64,000 nucleotides of DNA from Mytilus galloprovincialis (lineage: Eukaryota; Mollusca; Bivalvia; Mytilida; Mytilidae): positions 43,892,602-43,956,601 of the forward strand of contig NC_134850.1 in NCBI RefSeq assembly GCF_965363235.1, in the 5' to 3' direction. Under the pieces are notes generated by a model. The model saw only the letters and a program-made list of their open reading frames with translations, made no database searches and was not told the origin of the DNA. This document shows positions 20,065 to 31,028 of this stretch, piece after piece. The position numbers and the translations under genes are program-made. The stretch's first letter is position 1; every line of letters starts with the position of its first letter.

Positions 20065-23000
20065 CTGAATTAAAAACAAAAATAAATTATTGCTAATATA
20101 TCTTGAGGAGTTGAAATACTTTTCAATTTCTGGGGTATAAGCATATTAAGAATTTAAATTATCACATTCTCTTTTCTTTTTTGTTTTGTTTGCAGGTCCT
20201 CAAATATAAAGTTATGCAGCTTCAAGAAAAATACATAAATCACTTCAAGACAGAAATAGGTGTCACTTTAACAAGAGTGCACACTCTGATATGTCTCATC
20301 TTCTTTACTAATCATTGATATTATATTGATAGTCCGAAATATAAAGCTTTATTACAACTGTCACATAAACTTAACATTAACCAAGAATATTAAACATTGA
20401 CTAATGAACCATGAAAATGAGGTCAAGGTCAGACGAACCATGTTAGCAGCATGTACAAATATAGTTGACCTATTGCTTATAGTTTTAGAAAATCAAAACA
20501 AAACACAAGAACTTAACATTGAGCAATGAACCGTGAAAATGAGGTAAAGGTCAAATAAAACCTACGCGACTGACATATACAAAGTATAAAGCATCCAGGT
20601 ATTCCAACTTCTAAAATATTTAATGAATGGCTATTATCTATTTTGAATTTATTGAACCATAAAACTAATTTTTGACTCTTCACATTGAATAATCCGCGAG
20701 TCAAAAATTAGTTTTATGGTTCAATAAAATCAAAATAAATTATTGCCATTCATTATAAATAAATTTCTATCAAAACTAAGGCTCAAAGAACTTTTTATAT
20801 TATTTATATTAACAATAACAACGTACACACATGTTGGCGTATGAATACACAACGTCAAAGTGGGCGTCTCGCCATCAAAATTGACAACATTGAAAATAAA
20901 ACTAATAATTTTAACCAATCAGAAGACAGTAAAAACACAAAATTTATTTATAAAGCTTTAAAGAAGTTAGTTAACGCCGCCTCCGGATCACTATCCCTAT
21001 ATATGTCGAGCTTTCTGCGACAAAAGTCGCAGGCTCGACAAAAAACAGACAATTATTGTTTATGTAATCTTGCTTTCTCATGTATTTTAAGTTTTGATTT
21101 AAATATGAATCCTTATTTTTCGAGTAATCGATCTTTTCCATGTCCTGCATCAATATTTCTTTCAAATCCTTCGATTGGTATAGAAAAAATTTATAATGAA
21201 AGAGAAAATGATTAAATTTCAATAATACTTTCTTGCGTACTTTAGGTTAAATTTCTGTAAATATGTACAATGCAATTTCCCATATGAACTCCTTTTAATG
21301 CTAAAACTTCACCACTTTTACTATCAAGTTTTGAAAAAAAATATATCCTAGAATGGAAAGTTGATATGCATTACTTTTTTGTTCAAAGGTCAAAATATAG
21401 GCCTGTCTGGCATATTTTCAACGTGTATATACCCCCAACTTCAACGAGTTTAAACATACACTAAAACTCTTAACTACCCCAATCTTGACTTAAGGGTTCC
21501 CACAGATTTCAATTTGACCAAAATGCATATGCATATTTACTGGTAACATTTCAAAGTTAATGTCTCTACGAGATGAAACATAGAGATCATATCTGGGAAC
21601 CAGTACGTAAACAGAATTAATTATCTATGAATATTATATCTTCCCAAAAGAATCGAGGTTTGAGAAACTGCTGTATTTCCAAAGTGCAACCTTTAACTTC
21701 TATAATCTTTTAGATGTGCATATCTATACATGCCTTGTGCTTACTTGTGGTGTAATATATTAAAACTGTTTTTCCTTGAGGAAAACTTTTCCTTGTTTTC
21801 AAACAAAGAGGCTAACTATAAAAAAAAAAAACATAGTCTGCGAACCTGACACAATATTCTCACTACCTTAAACAGATTTCCGGTTCGAATTCTATATTTG
21901 AATTAAATCTTGAAAAAATAAAAATATTTCATCAAAATTCCAAGTTAGAAAAACAACAAACCTTGACTACATCATCATCCCTTTCCTCCATATCATATCC
22001 ATCAGTTGCCAAAAGATAGTCTCTTGTTGTCTGGCTTATGTGTATTCTGTTTACTGAATAAAATGTAAAAGTAATTATGATTGGTTTTAAAGCTTTAATG
22101 ATATAAAATTGATATGTGGGATTTTTATAAATTTCCTGGTTACTAAACTTTGAATTTTCGAAAAACTAAGGATTTTCTTATCCCAGGAATAGATTACTTT
22201 AGCGTATTTGGCACAAGGTTTTGGAATTTTGGGTCCTCAATGCTCTTCACTTTGTACTTGTTTGGCTTTATAAATATTTTGATCTAAACGTGACTGATGA
22301 GTCTTATGTAGACGAAACGCGCGTCTGGTGTTTTAAATTATAATCCTGGTTCCTTTGATAACTTTTTATGATTGCCAATAAGACATCCACCGGAGCTAAC
22401 ATGAAGTGATATTAAGTAATTTTAGGCACCGTACGTCCATCAACAATGAGAAAGCCATGCCATTTATTCGGCTATAAAAGACATGAAAAAATTGAACCAA
22501 TTTATAAACGAAAACACTTACGGCCTAATTAATTATAAAACAAATAGGACAGACGTGAACTAACGATAAACATGGTACTAAAGGCTCTTTATTACGGAAT
22601 GTCACATACATAAAGAATTTGGCGGGTTAAACGTAGTTGTGAGCGCTCAACTCTTCTCTCCGTACTAAATGACATAGCATTTGTCAGACATTTTTAATTT
22701 AGATGTTTATCTATTATGGAAGTAGAAGTTTGCTAATGTTCAAATCTCATTTATGGATTTAAAAAAAACAATCTTAGTAACACACAAAATAAACTAGAAA
22801 TCCGAATGGAGCGAAAGTAGGTGCTGTTATAATGTAATCTTATTCAATAACATATAACATTGTCACATTTTTTAATACGACTACATTGATTTAATACTTG
22901 CAGTAAATATTCAAACCATTAAATGTCATATATCAATCTACTTATTTTCACATAATTTAGTCATTAAATCCATTAGTTTCACAGAAGAAAAAAAACGAAA

Positions 23001-26000
23001 ATAAAGTTGAAATGAAAGGAATTCGCTGTCGGTATACAAGAGTGCGTTATGTGATTTGACTTAATTTATCTTTCTTTATGAGGTATTTAAATGTTTAAGG
23101 ATTTAATTATGTCATGTAACATTGATATATCTACTTACCAGCTCCCAATGTTTCCATTTTTAATGCAACATTCACAGTATCACCAAACAAACAATACCTT
23201 GGCATTTTTATTTCAAATATTCCAGCAATAACGGGTCCTGCATTAGAATAACCAATACTATACTTCATAAACAAGCAGGTATGGTACATATTTTGTGGTC
23301 ATTATTACGGTTCTATATTTTGTATGTCTTTTCTATGTCATTGTTATATTGTTTTATTTTGTGTATTCTTGTCTTTCATTTTTGCTTATGTGCTTTATCT
23401 TTATGACTTTTAGTGTTTCTTTGTTACATATGAGGTTGCTTTGTAGTTATACATCCCTTGGATTCTTGTCTTCGTTTTTGATAGTGTGCTTTGTATTTTT
23501 GTGTTTCTTTGTTACATATTTGTTTGTTTTTCTATTGATTAAGATTATAACACAACATTAACTCCTGTACCCTTATTTTGTTTTGCCTATTGTGTATGTT
23601 TGTTGTCACAAAGTAATCAATACATTGGAATTTTATGTGACTGTCTTAAAAGTGTCTGGTTTAGCTTGCTATAAAACCATGTTTATTCCACCATTTACTA
23701 CATCAAAATATGCCAGTACCATGCCAGGAATATGACAGTTGAACTTGTTATCCATTTGTTTGATGTGTTTGAGTTTTTGATTTTGCCATTTGATTACGGA
23801 CTTTCCGTTTTGTATTTTCCTAGGAGTTCGGTATTTTTTTTATGTTTTACGTTTGATTGTTTATCTTTATATGGATATATTATTGAATTATAGCATAAAA
23901 ACAAACAAAGATATTAAAGATATTTTGAACCCTCAAAATAATGATATTATTTATCAAGAAATGAGTCATCAGCGTTTGTACAAACCTGAGTGAATGCCTA
24001 TCCTGATTTCCAATCTTACTCCAGGTAAATGCGGTACCACCCAGTTTTGAATATGATCAAGAATGTCTAATGCCATTGTTCCTATCTGTGAAGCGTGTCG
24101 AATGCCATTCCTCTTTGGAATACCTAAACATAAAATGAAATAACATACGACTCTGTCAGATTTTGTTGAGGTATTAATTATTTATTAACCATGTTAACTA
24201 GTAACTGTATATCCTAATGAACAATTAAAGATTTTTTTTTAATACAACAAATACGTTTCATAACCACTATCATTGATCAATTATTAGAAAATAATGTTCC
24301 TCAACTTCATGACTGAGGTCACTAACATGATATAGAAATGTGCATTTAGTTCAAGGTGCATTTGAGAGAATAACTTGTTGCAATCTGTATAAAAAAAAAC
24401 ACAAGTATGCTTTACCCCCTTTACATTATAGTGCCCTTTTCTTATTTACAGCCAACAGTTTTTCTATAATTTTGATATAAGGTGTCCTAATAGTAGCACA
24501 CTACACTGTTAACATCTTTTCATGATAGAACAGGTACGTTTTTGAAATTTGCATTTTCTGTCTAAAATAAATGCACTACTGATTAAGTGTTTATTCGGAC
24601 CATGTTTGTTTTATAGAAATATAAAGATGTGGAATGAGTGCCAAAGGGACAACTCCCCATCCAGGAAAAACTGTTTTAGTTGCATTAACGTCATCCAATG
24701 GGCTGTTCAATATAGTTTATATAGGAATCTATGACTTCTGTATAAATTTATAGTTCTCTTGTGGATAGTTGTCTCACTAGCAATAATGCCTCATCTTCTT
24801 ATTCTTCTTATTTTAAAGGGTAATCAACAGTGTTATATACAATCATGACAGATATCTAGAATGTATGCAATACATCAATACTACTCCATTGAAGACGACT
24901 TCGTTAAAAAATAATGACAAACCTGAAACTACCATATAAGCATCTGTAATGGTATAAACTTTGTACACATCATACATAGCGATTCTATGATCAAAATCTT
25001 TGTACAAATCTGTCAAAGTTTTCACAACTTGAAGTGGTGTGCTATGCGATGAAATGTTTTCAAAGTCTACAATGCTACTGAAACATATAGTGGAATCATA
25101 ATACTTTTCTGGATCCACATCCTTATCTTGTCTCAGCTGTTCAGCCACTGTCTTCGGTAGCATTTTATAGAGCAGCAGCTCTGTACGTTTCTTTTCTTTC
25201 TTCAATTTGCGAGTCCTGTAAAAATTTATATATAAGAAACGTCTTTTGGACTATTGAATAGGTTTGAAATAAGTTTTTATTTTGATCGATGACAATTTAG
25301 ACTTGTTGTGTATTCTTAGCTGTTTATTTCACACTAATAAAAAATAATTAGGGTTCATACGTATTTAATATAAAAATAATAAAGTGTCCTAAACTGTACA
25401 TAAATCAGTTTATTGAGGGTGGTTAACTTTTTTAATTGGCTCAAGCTCAAGTTATTGGAGTATAAATTAAAAATGATAGAATTTGTTCATACTTTGCCAA
25501 AACGTAGTAAATATTGATATATGATCAAACTAAATAAGATAAAAATGATAGGTTACCACACATTTTCTCAAGCTACAGGTTTTGTATGGATTAATCCGGA
25601 AAAACATAGTAATGTGATCAGAACCTAAATTAAATGATAGAACTGTAAAAGAAAACAAATACCTTTTTGAAAATGCTTTGAGAATATTTAAAGAAAAGAT
25701 TGGGTCACCGTAGGGTTTTTTTTTCGGCTAAAATACAAAATAGGAAAATTCCATGTAGACTCCTTCAGAATATATACTTTTTGAGAGTTACCTCCCCTTT
25801 AAATGCCAATTTAAAAACATTAAAAATGAAGCAAAAATAATCTTCACTTTTAAAAACATAAATATTTATAAGTTTTTATCTGATAAATGTGTTCTTTAAA
25901 ATGAAAATTCTCATAAAATATCTGCATTCCTGCATCAGAATTTGAAAATCTGGACCTGAGGTTCTCTGTGATTTACAATCAAAGACGGCGAAAGACACCC

Positions 26001-29000
26001 ATACCACCTTAAGGACTGTTTACCCTTATAGTGGAAAGTAAAATCACAAAAATACTGAACTTAGAGGAAAATCAATTCGGAAAGTCCATAGTCACTTGGC
26101 AAAATCAAATAACAAAACGCATCAAAAACGAATGGACAAGAACTGTCATATTCCTGACTTGGTACAGGCATTTTCAAATGTGGATCATCTCGTAAATTGA
26201 AAGCAAATATTTGACAACTATGGGTAAATAAATTACCTGTCGGCTATCAAAATAGAATACTTCTGTATATCAGACGTCAACGTGTAAACAGCAAACACAA
26301 GAAGTGGACATACAATTAGAATAAAGCCGAATATTATACAAATTGTTATGACACTTTTCAGTCCGTCTTGAGACGCTTTGACAAGATTTTCATCTATATT
26401 CAGGGCAAGAGCTTTCTGAGTACGGGTTAGAACACCTTGATAAATAGTCATGTTACCGAACCACATCTCTGCCTCAGCAATTGAGGCTGATTCTTTTGAA
26501 TAGTTATTAGATTTTATTCTGTTTCGAAAGTCTTCTATACTCTCGCTTACGTTTGGATTTTTGGCTAATTCAACATTATATAAATCAAATGCTATTTTTG
26601 AGTAAAATCTTGCGGATTCAAATGTTACATTAGCCCTGTTCTGTTTTTCAACAAACAGCAAGTATTCTTCGCGCGTCTCAAAACCGCCAGTTGCATAAAA
26701 TGAAACACCCAAAGCTCTTTCTCTTCCAAATAATTCACTTGCTACAATAATTTCTTGATATGCGACGACATCTTTCCAAATTGAACCTGTGCCTGATTCA
26801 CTGACACTGTCATAGAGCCATCTCAATAGAACATCAATACTACCAGAGTAAAAATTGAGTTCGGCTTCGACTGATTGGTCAAAGACATCCAGCTGATAAC
26901 GATGCTTATTCAAATACGATAAAAACTTTTCTCGAGTTTCCATTTCAGGGATGAGATTTTCCCCTTGAGGCCAGTATGATAAGTTTTGGATAGCTAGGTC
27001 AGTGTCCGGATATCGCTGTAGAAGGAAGTCCTTAGTTTCCGGTTTGATATTGCTTACATAAAGCGCACTCATATCACGTTCAAACTGGATAATACGCAAA
27101 AGTGCTCCCAGTTCTATGCTAAAGTAGAGAACATCTCGAACACTTGCTGAACTGATGTAATTACCAATAGATGAAGCGAAATTATTTCCAGTCATTCCTG
27201 TTATTACGAGTACTGGAATCATGACGACAGACAACATCTTTACCAACTGTGTTCGTTTTCCAGCGTCAGTAATAGGGTTACCTGTGAAATTTTAAAGCAG
27301 TATGATAAATAAAACAAATATTATTCATTGAAAAACTGAAATGTTTGACCCATGGGATAATTATTCTTATAATTATTCATATATAAAAATAACGTGCATT
27401 TCTAAGCCGTTAGCATCAAATCTTAACTTAATACAAATACTCGAGTTTCATTGTGTATGATTAAACAAATAGGTACAGGATAGTGAGAGTCAGACACTGA
27501 ACAAACGACCAAATAAATGTCAAGTAGTTAATCTATGATCTGGAACAACATAAAGGCGTCTAAACAATGTGTTCAGTACTCTAATATAAAAAGTTCAAAG
27601 AAAATTAACCCATTTGTCTGACTACAGTCTATTGTTCTAACAGTGGATTATTTTTCAAGAATCCACTGACCACCATGTTAACTATAAGATAACTTATATC
27701 ATAACTTTTAACTTACGATATTTTATCCTCTCAAAAACGAGTGACTTTTATGGGATCGAACTTACGCATATTTTCGACAGTAAAGTCTGTAGTCTATGCA
27801 TGATACCACTAGACCACGAGTGCTGATATAAATAATTATTTAAATATCACTCTTATAGCGTATATCTGTCAATGCATGTCAATAAACTGTATCTCTGTCT
27901 TTTTGTTATCTAATGAAATATGTAAATACTATGAAATCAAGGAATTGTATATATTACTTACTAGTACAATTCCTTGATAAAATAAACATCCATGTACACA
28001 TTACATTTATCACTTTTAAGGTACAAGGCCTTTTCCTTTTCATCATCTTTTGGTTTTATGATTATAATGATATCATACTATGATCACTTAGTTTTTCTTT
28101 GTTTAATTATAAATGGTCCAAATATACATAAACATTTAACTGACTCTTATGTGAATAAAGTGTGATAAGCTACGACTGTAAAACTACTTATTTGACGGTG
28201 AAACCAGAAACAAAATCGTCAACTTTATAGTAAAAAATAAATCTAGATACCTCTAGACTAAAAAGAATATTTTGGTAGAGAAAAACATTACAAAAGAAAT
28301 CATTCTGGGAACTAGGCTTGAACTTGGCACTGTTAATATCACGGTTTTTTTCTTTGGGTACCAACGACTAGACGATCACGGCTATGAACAGCTTACATGA
28401 TATATTGCAAAATTGACATAATTATATACTGTACATTTGAAACAAAAGCAATTCTGCTTGGGTTTCAGAATGCGTACCACAAATAATACTAGTTGATTAA
28501 CTGATTGACGATGGATGCGAATTACAATAACGTTTAAAAAAATGAAAAAAAAATGAAAGGGAACCAGTTTAAACAAAATTTATATATAATTTTTCAATTA
28601 AGACAAATCATTGTATCTATTTTATCATCAACTGGTTTCTAGTGAAGTGGTGTTTTTGTGAATTTTACACTTCATTTAGGTCTAAAATATTTATAGTCAT
28701 TTTGAATGTGTGTTGTAAATTCAATCAAATGGGAGTTATAAACGCCATAGATTTGCTCAAATGGAAGTTTTTAATGACCTTGACTGGCTATACAGCCCTT
28801 GCACGGTCGGTAATTTGCTCATTAGGTTGCTAAATACTATATATGTAAATATTAGAGGTTTCTAAATGTTGGTAATTAAATTATTTTTGTTTAACTTTCC
28901 AAAATAGATTAAAAAAATTGCATATATTAATTATATGTTTTTGAATGAATTATAAATACTTAAATCTAATTGATATAAATTATATGTAATGATTCAACAT

Positions 29001-29531
29001 TGAATGAAATAATCATTTATAAATACAAAATCTGGTAATCAAAAGGGAAGATAACAACACATTTAAGTTAAATTGAACATATATTAAGTTAAATATAAAT
29101 GTGAACCGTGTGGATCTAGTCACTTCCAGCTATTAGACAATAAAAAAGACAAAATACGAAATTATTTTCAAGAAATTCAGTTGATTCATTGTCAGATTAT
29201 GAAACAGAAAGTCGTTTTACTAGAAATGGGTTAAGCTAGAGAATTGATAAGAAGTAGTGGATTCGAAAACGATAATCAACTCGCGACTTTAAACTACATC
29301 ATCGATTAGAAAAGTAATGGAATGCTGAAAACTTCGCTTTATTTTATTATGTTATACGTAGTAAAGAAAAGAAAATATTATACCTCTACACAAAGTATCA
29401 CATCTGTTGAATCGACGTCTAACATTGATCATATCGATGATATCCCGATCTAGTATTGGTGAAATCGTTCCTGCATTCTCTTGTACTTCTGATGAACCAT
29501 GTCTGGGATAAATTTTTGTTTTCTGTTTCAT
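19957..29531 (-). CDS. NIT-domain receptor guanylate cyclase-like protein (7 coding exons)
   Basis: Spliced CDS, minus strand: 29531-29384, 27281-26237, 25215-24923, 24123-23986, 23237-23139, 22053-21962, 20064-19957. The lengths sum to 1,923 nt (640 residues plus stop) and every junction keeps phase. Order: cytoplasmic N-terminus (1-64), membrane helix 1 (about 65-81), NIT (nitrate/nitrite-sensing type) domain (about 95-340), membrane helix 2 (360-384), signalling helix with [15 protein letters not shown], class III cyclase domain (about 436-600), and a TYWL motif near the end. In active guanylate cyclases the NIT or other sensor drives cGMP synthesis at the membrane. Here the first metal Asp is S445, the purine-selecting Glu is Y485 and the transition-state Arg is K568, while D489, C557 and N564 remain. 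I infer weak or no cyclase activity. An in-frame TAG two codons before the ATG fixes the start. Confidence 0.9.
20196..20259 (+). other. possible plus-strand exon, opposite the cyclase-like gene
   Basis: A strong pyrimidine tract and TTTGCAG precede 64 bases that read [18 protein letters not shown] in one frame and end at AG followed by GTGTCA. The charged, helical translation resembles a coiled-coil exon. It lies in intron 6 of the minus-strand gene and no partner exon is evident, so it may be chance. Confidence 0.2.
20270..20620 (+). repeat. dispersed repeat with two internal related units
   Basis: The phrase CATTGACTAATGAACCATGA with AAATGAGGTCAAGGTCAGAC (about 20395) recurs in altered form as CATTGAGCAATGAACCGTGA with AAATGAGGTAAAGGTCAAAT (about 20518). 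I know this from memory as a common bivalve repeat. It is non-coding. Confidence 0.5.
20621..20757. repeat. long inverted repeat (58-bp arms, 19-bp loop)
   Basis: Arms at 20621-20678 and 20698-20755 are near-perfect reverse complements. The inner 36 bp, from AACCATAAAACTAATTTTTG outward, match almost exactly. It could be a foldback element or MITE, and would form a strong hairpin in the pre-mRNA of the cyclase-like gene (intron 6) as well as in any plus-strand transcript. Confidence 0.85.
21962..22053 (-). CDS. cyclase-like gene exon 6
   Basis: 92 nt, phase 1 in and phase 0 out, encoding V575-K605. '[13 protein letters not shown]' matches the helix-strand element that follows the NxxxR motif in class III cyclases. 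The donor is the unusual GTTTGT. Confidence 0.85.
22135..22362 (-). repeat. retroelement 3' tail copy (family R4)
   Basis: Reversed copy of the 1918-2225 tail: TTTCGAAAAACTAAGGATTT, CTCAATGCTCTTCACTTTGT, CTGATGAGTCTTATGTAGAC, then CCTGGTTCCTTTGATAAC at the border. It lies in intron 5 of the cyclase-like gene. Confidence 0.7.
22363..22660 (+). repeat. degraded family R1 copy
   Basis: Directly abuts the R4 tail. Recognisable by ATGATTGCCAATAAGACATC, CACCGTACGTCCATCAACAA, ACGGCCTAATTAATTATAAA and a final GGCGGGTTAAACGTAGTT. It is more diverged than the 13-kb copy. Confidence 0.55.
23139..23237 (-). CDS. cyclase-like gene exon 5 (nucleotide-binding core)
   Basis: 99 nt encoding residues 542-574 with '[18 protein letters not shown]'. 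The Cys and the FGDTVN strand of guanylate cyclases are intact, but the catalytic Arg of the NTASR motif is Lys (K568). The donor is a consensus GTAAGT. Confidence 0.9.
23290..23830 (-). repeat. family R3-related repeat, inverted, in intron 4
   Basis: The right part reads CCATTTGTTTGATGTGTTTG and TTTTGATTTTGCCATTTGAT, the reverse of R3. The T-rich left part (to about 23560) gives a hydrophobic plus-strand open frame that looks like low-complexity translation. The joined unit recurs in reverse at 58280-58620. Confidence 0.45.
23986..24123 (-). CDS. cyclase-like gene exon 4
   Basis: 138 nt encoding G496-G542 with '[14 protein letters not shown]' and '[11 protein letters not shown]', diagnostic of receptor-type guanylate cyclases. 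The donor is GTTTGT. Confidence 0.9.
24400..24600 (+). repeat. dispersed repeat shared with satellite left edge
   Basis: TTTTTCTATAATTTTGATAT, the phrase with two short 'AGTAG' and 'ACACTGT' blocks, and AATGCACTAC recur in the same order at 41880-42015. The copies are diverged. Confidence 0.45.
24615..24800. repeat. family R1 end fragments in opposite orientations
   Basis: AAAGATGTGGAATGAGTGCC near 24628 (+) and CTTGTGGATAGTTGTCTCAC near 24758 (-) are both R1 ends facing each other about 110 bp apart. Confidence 0.45.
24923..25215 (-). CDS. cyclase-like gene exon 3 (signalling helix, first catalytic half)
   Basis: 293 nt encoding T399-S495. The [13 protein letters not shown] helix and '[14 protein letters not shown]' are typical. 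Against the usual FSDIVGFT this exon reads FSSIVDFE, losing the first metal-binding Asp (S445), and against KVETIGDAY it reads KVYTITDAY (Y485, T488), keeping only D489. The donor is GTTTGT. Confidence 0.9.
25412..26012. mobile_element. MITE-like element with TTAA right border
   Basis: The right end is GACACCCATACCACC followed by TTAA (26009-26012). The left end (TTGAGGGTGGTTAAC) is degraded. Internal phrases TTTGCCAAAACGTAGTA and GCTACAGGTTTTGTATGGAT match the element at 58759-59366, so these are two members of one family. It is non-coding, in intron 2 of the cyclase-like gene. Confidence 0.55.
26060..26190 (+). repeat. family R3 fragment
   Basis: GGCAAAATCAAATAACAAAA, CATCAAAAACGAATGGACAA and TTCCTGACTTGGTACAGGCA match the copies at 955-1050 and 58400. 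Confidence 0.55.
26237..27281 (-). CDS. cyclase-like gene exon 2 (two TM helices and NIT domain)
   Basis: 1,045 nt encoding residues 50-397 plus two bases of codon 398. A membrane helix at 65-81, a helical extracellular domain of the NIT type and a second helix at 360-384 are seen. The NIT domain has five or more N-x-S/T sites in the presumed outside part, fitting an extracellular location. The apparent open frame begins at a TTG (27246), but the true reading frame enters from exon 1 at 27281. Confidence 0.9.
27733..27822 (-). repeat. tRNA-like SINE head
   Basis: On the minus strand TGGTCTAGTGGTATCATGC (A box) is followed about 40 bp later by GTTCGATCCC (B box), the layout of an internal RNA polymerase III promoter. 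The ends do not pair as a tRNA acceptor stem, so I call it a tRNA-derived SINE head in intron 1 of the cyclase-like gene. Confidence 0.5.
28305..28384 (-). repeat. second tRNA-like SINE head
   Basis: On the minus strand GTGATCGTCTAGTCGTTGG (A box) and AGTTCAAGCCT (B box) are spaced about 35 bp apart. The acceptor stem is not convincing, so a functional tRNA gene is unlikely. It has the same strand and intron as the copy at 27733. Confidence 0.5.
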
Positions 29532-29544
29532 TCTGATCTAAAAG
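29384..29544 (-). CDS. cyclase-like gene exon 1 (start codon 29531)
   Basis: Begins after GTATTACAG at 29544. The 13 untranslated bases include an in-frame TAG, and the ATG is at 29531-29529. It encodes 49 residues plus one base, a basic cytoplasmic tail. The donor is GTATAA at 29383. The acceptor before it shows that at least one further 5' untranslated exon exists. Confidence 0.8.
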
Positions 29545-29789
29545 CTGTAATACAACAATAAATTAGTTTAAATAGTTGAATATTTCACTGACAATAACCT
29601 CACGTCACATTTTCCTCTACACATTCTTATTTAACTATATATATATATATAGATAGATTTTGCTATGACGAATAACACCTTTTATTTCAAACCATCTGGT
29701 AAAGAAGTCCAGGACATCTGACAGAGATATATCTGCTTTTAAATTGCCAGGGAAGTTTCAAATGTGTGAGAAAATATCCTCCTAGAATA

Positions 29790-30015
29790 AACGAGGGGCG
29801 AAAGATAATAGAAGGACAGTCAAACTCATAGATTGAAAATAAACTGACAATGCCATGGTTAAAAAAAGAAAAAGACAAACAATAGTACAGAATACACAAC
29901 ATAGAAAACTAAAGACTAAGCAACAGGATCCCCACCATAAACTTGGAGTGATCTCATGTGATCCGGAAGGGGAATAAGATCCTGCTCCACAAGTTGCATC
30001 CGTCGTGTTGCAGTT
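29790..30015 (+). repeat. dispersed repeat family R2
   Basis: Forward copy: AGGACAGTCAAACTCATAGA, AACTGACAATGCCATGGTTA, then GATCTCATGTGATCCGGAAG and CTCCACAAGTTGCATCCGTC. It is the reverse complement of the 5150-5395 copy. Confidence 0.6.
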
Positions 30016-30324
30016 ATTACAAACCCGGTATATAGTCTAATTTGGTAGGTCATATTCGTGAAACATTCCAATCACGTTCTATAAACATAAATGCATCTTT
30101 TTTTTATTACTATTCTACACGCCTAGCAGAAACCTTTCATTTTCATATAATTAATCTTTTTTCCAAACACATAAAAGACTTTATATATTTAAAAAAAAAT
30201 GTATGCCTCAAATCAGTTTATTTTTAATTTTTAACCATATATACAACCAATTTCGAAATGGCTGTTATATATTGACTTCTGCACTATACGTTTTCAAAAA
30301 GAAAACCAGTTACAAATAAACTTA

Positions 30325-30490
30325 CCATCGATACTAGGATTGAGATTGTGAATGAGAGACGCACGTTTCGTCTACAAAATATCATACCCCATTAATGACA
30401 CTCGATTTACAAAAAATATAAAGGTCAAATAAATTACGAAGATGAAGAGCACTTCGGTTCGAGAATCCCGAAAGGAAAAACCAAATGGGT
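30325..30490 (+). repeat. degraded retroelement tail (R4-related)
   Basis: GCACGTTTCGTCTACAAAAT, TAATGACACTCGATTTAC and GAAGAGCACTTCGGTTCGAG follow the order of the R4 tail but with much more change, suggesting an older or sister subfamily. Confidence 0.5.
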
Positions 30491-30938
30491 CATCGTAAAT
30501 GCATATATAATACCGACTCTCATATGCCGTTGTCTGATCCTTACATAAAAATACTGCTCCAACGAAGTTAATAGGTACAATGATTCCAATCAACACTACC
30601 CAAATGCTTTCACCATCTTTAAACAATTGACAGATTCGATATATATGTGTCACAACTAGTAAGCGCCATTTTCACAGCTTTGATATCTTCCGATATCAAA
30701 ATTGTCGTCCTAGCTGTCATGTTACTGATTATATCCTACTCCCGATTATACAACATGTACCCGAAATAATTATTTAAATTTCACAACAATGAAATATATT
30801 TTTGATGAATGTAAACTGCATTTTATACAGGAAAGGTATTCGATCATGGGAATTATTTTACAACAAATAACAGTGATTTTGGAAACAAATGAAAACGCTA
30901 TCATGCTTGAACAAAAATCATACAAAAAGATTACTTAC

Positions 30939-31028
30939 GTTGCTTTTTCAGGTTGTAATATTTAGTGATGTCTCTTCAGTAAATACATATTATCAGCAGG
31001 GTATTTTGTTTTCTGTACTGTGACGTCA
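30939..31028 (-). promoter_or_regulatory. possible 5' UTR exon end and upstream CRE of cyclase-like gene
   Basis: On the minus strand a perfect GTAAGTAA donor starts at 30938, fitting the untranslated exon required by the acceptor at 29544. A palindromic CRE, TGACGTCA, lies 82-89 bp further upstream at 31021-31028. Neither the transcription start nor a TATA box is fixed, so the link is inference. Confidence 0.3.

Noticed and set aside
23295-23561. Hydrophobic 88-codon frame resembling a membrane protein
   Set aside because: T-rich repeat sequence in an intron gives strings of F, V, L and Y in translation; there are no splice or homology signs.
28305-28384. Functional tRNA gene
   Set aside because: A and B boxes are present, but the outer ends do not form a convincing acceptor stem; a SINE head is more likely.
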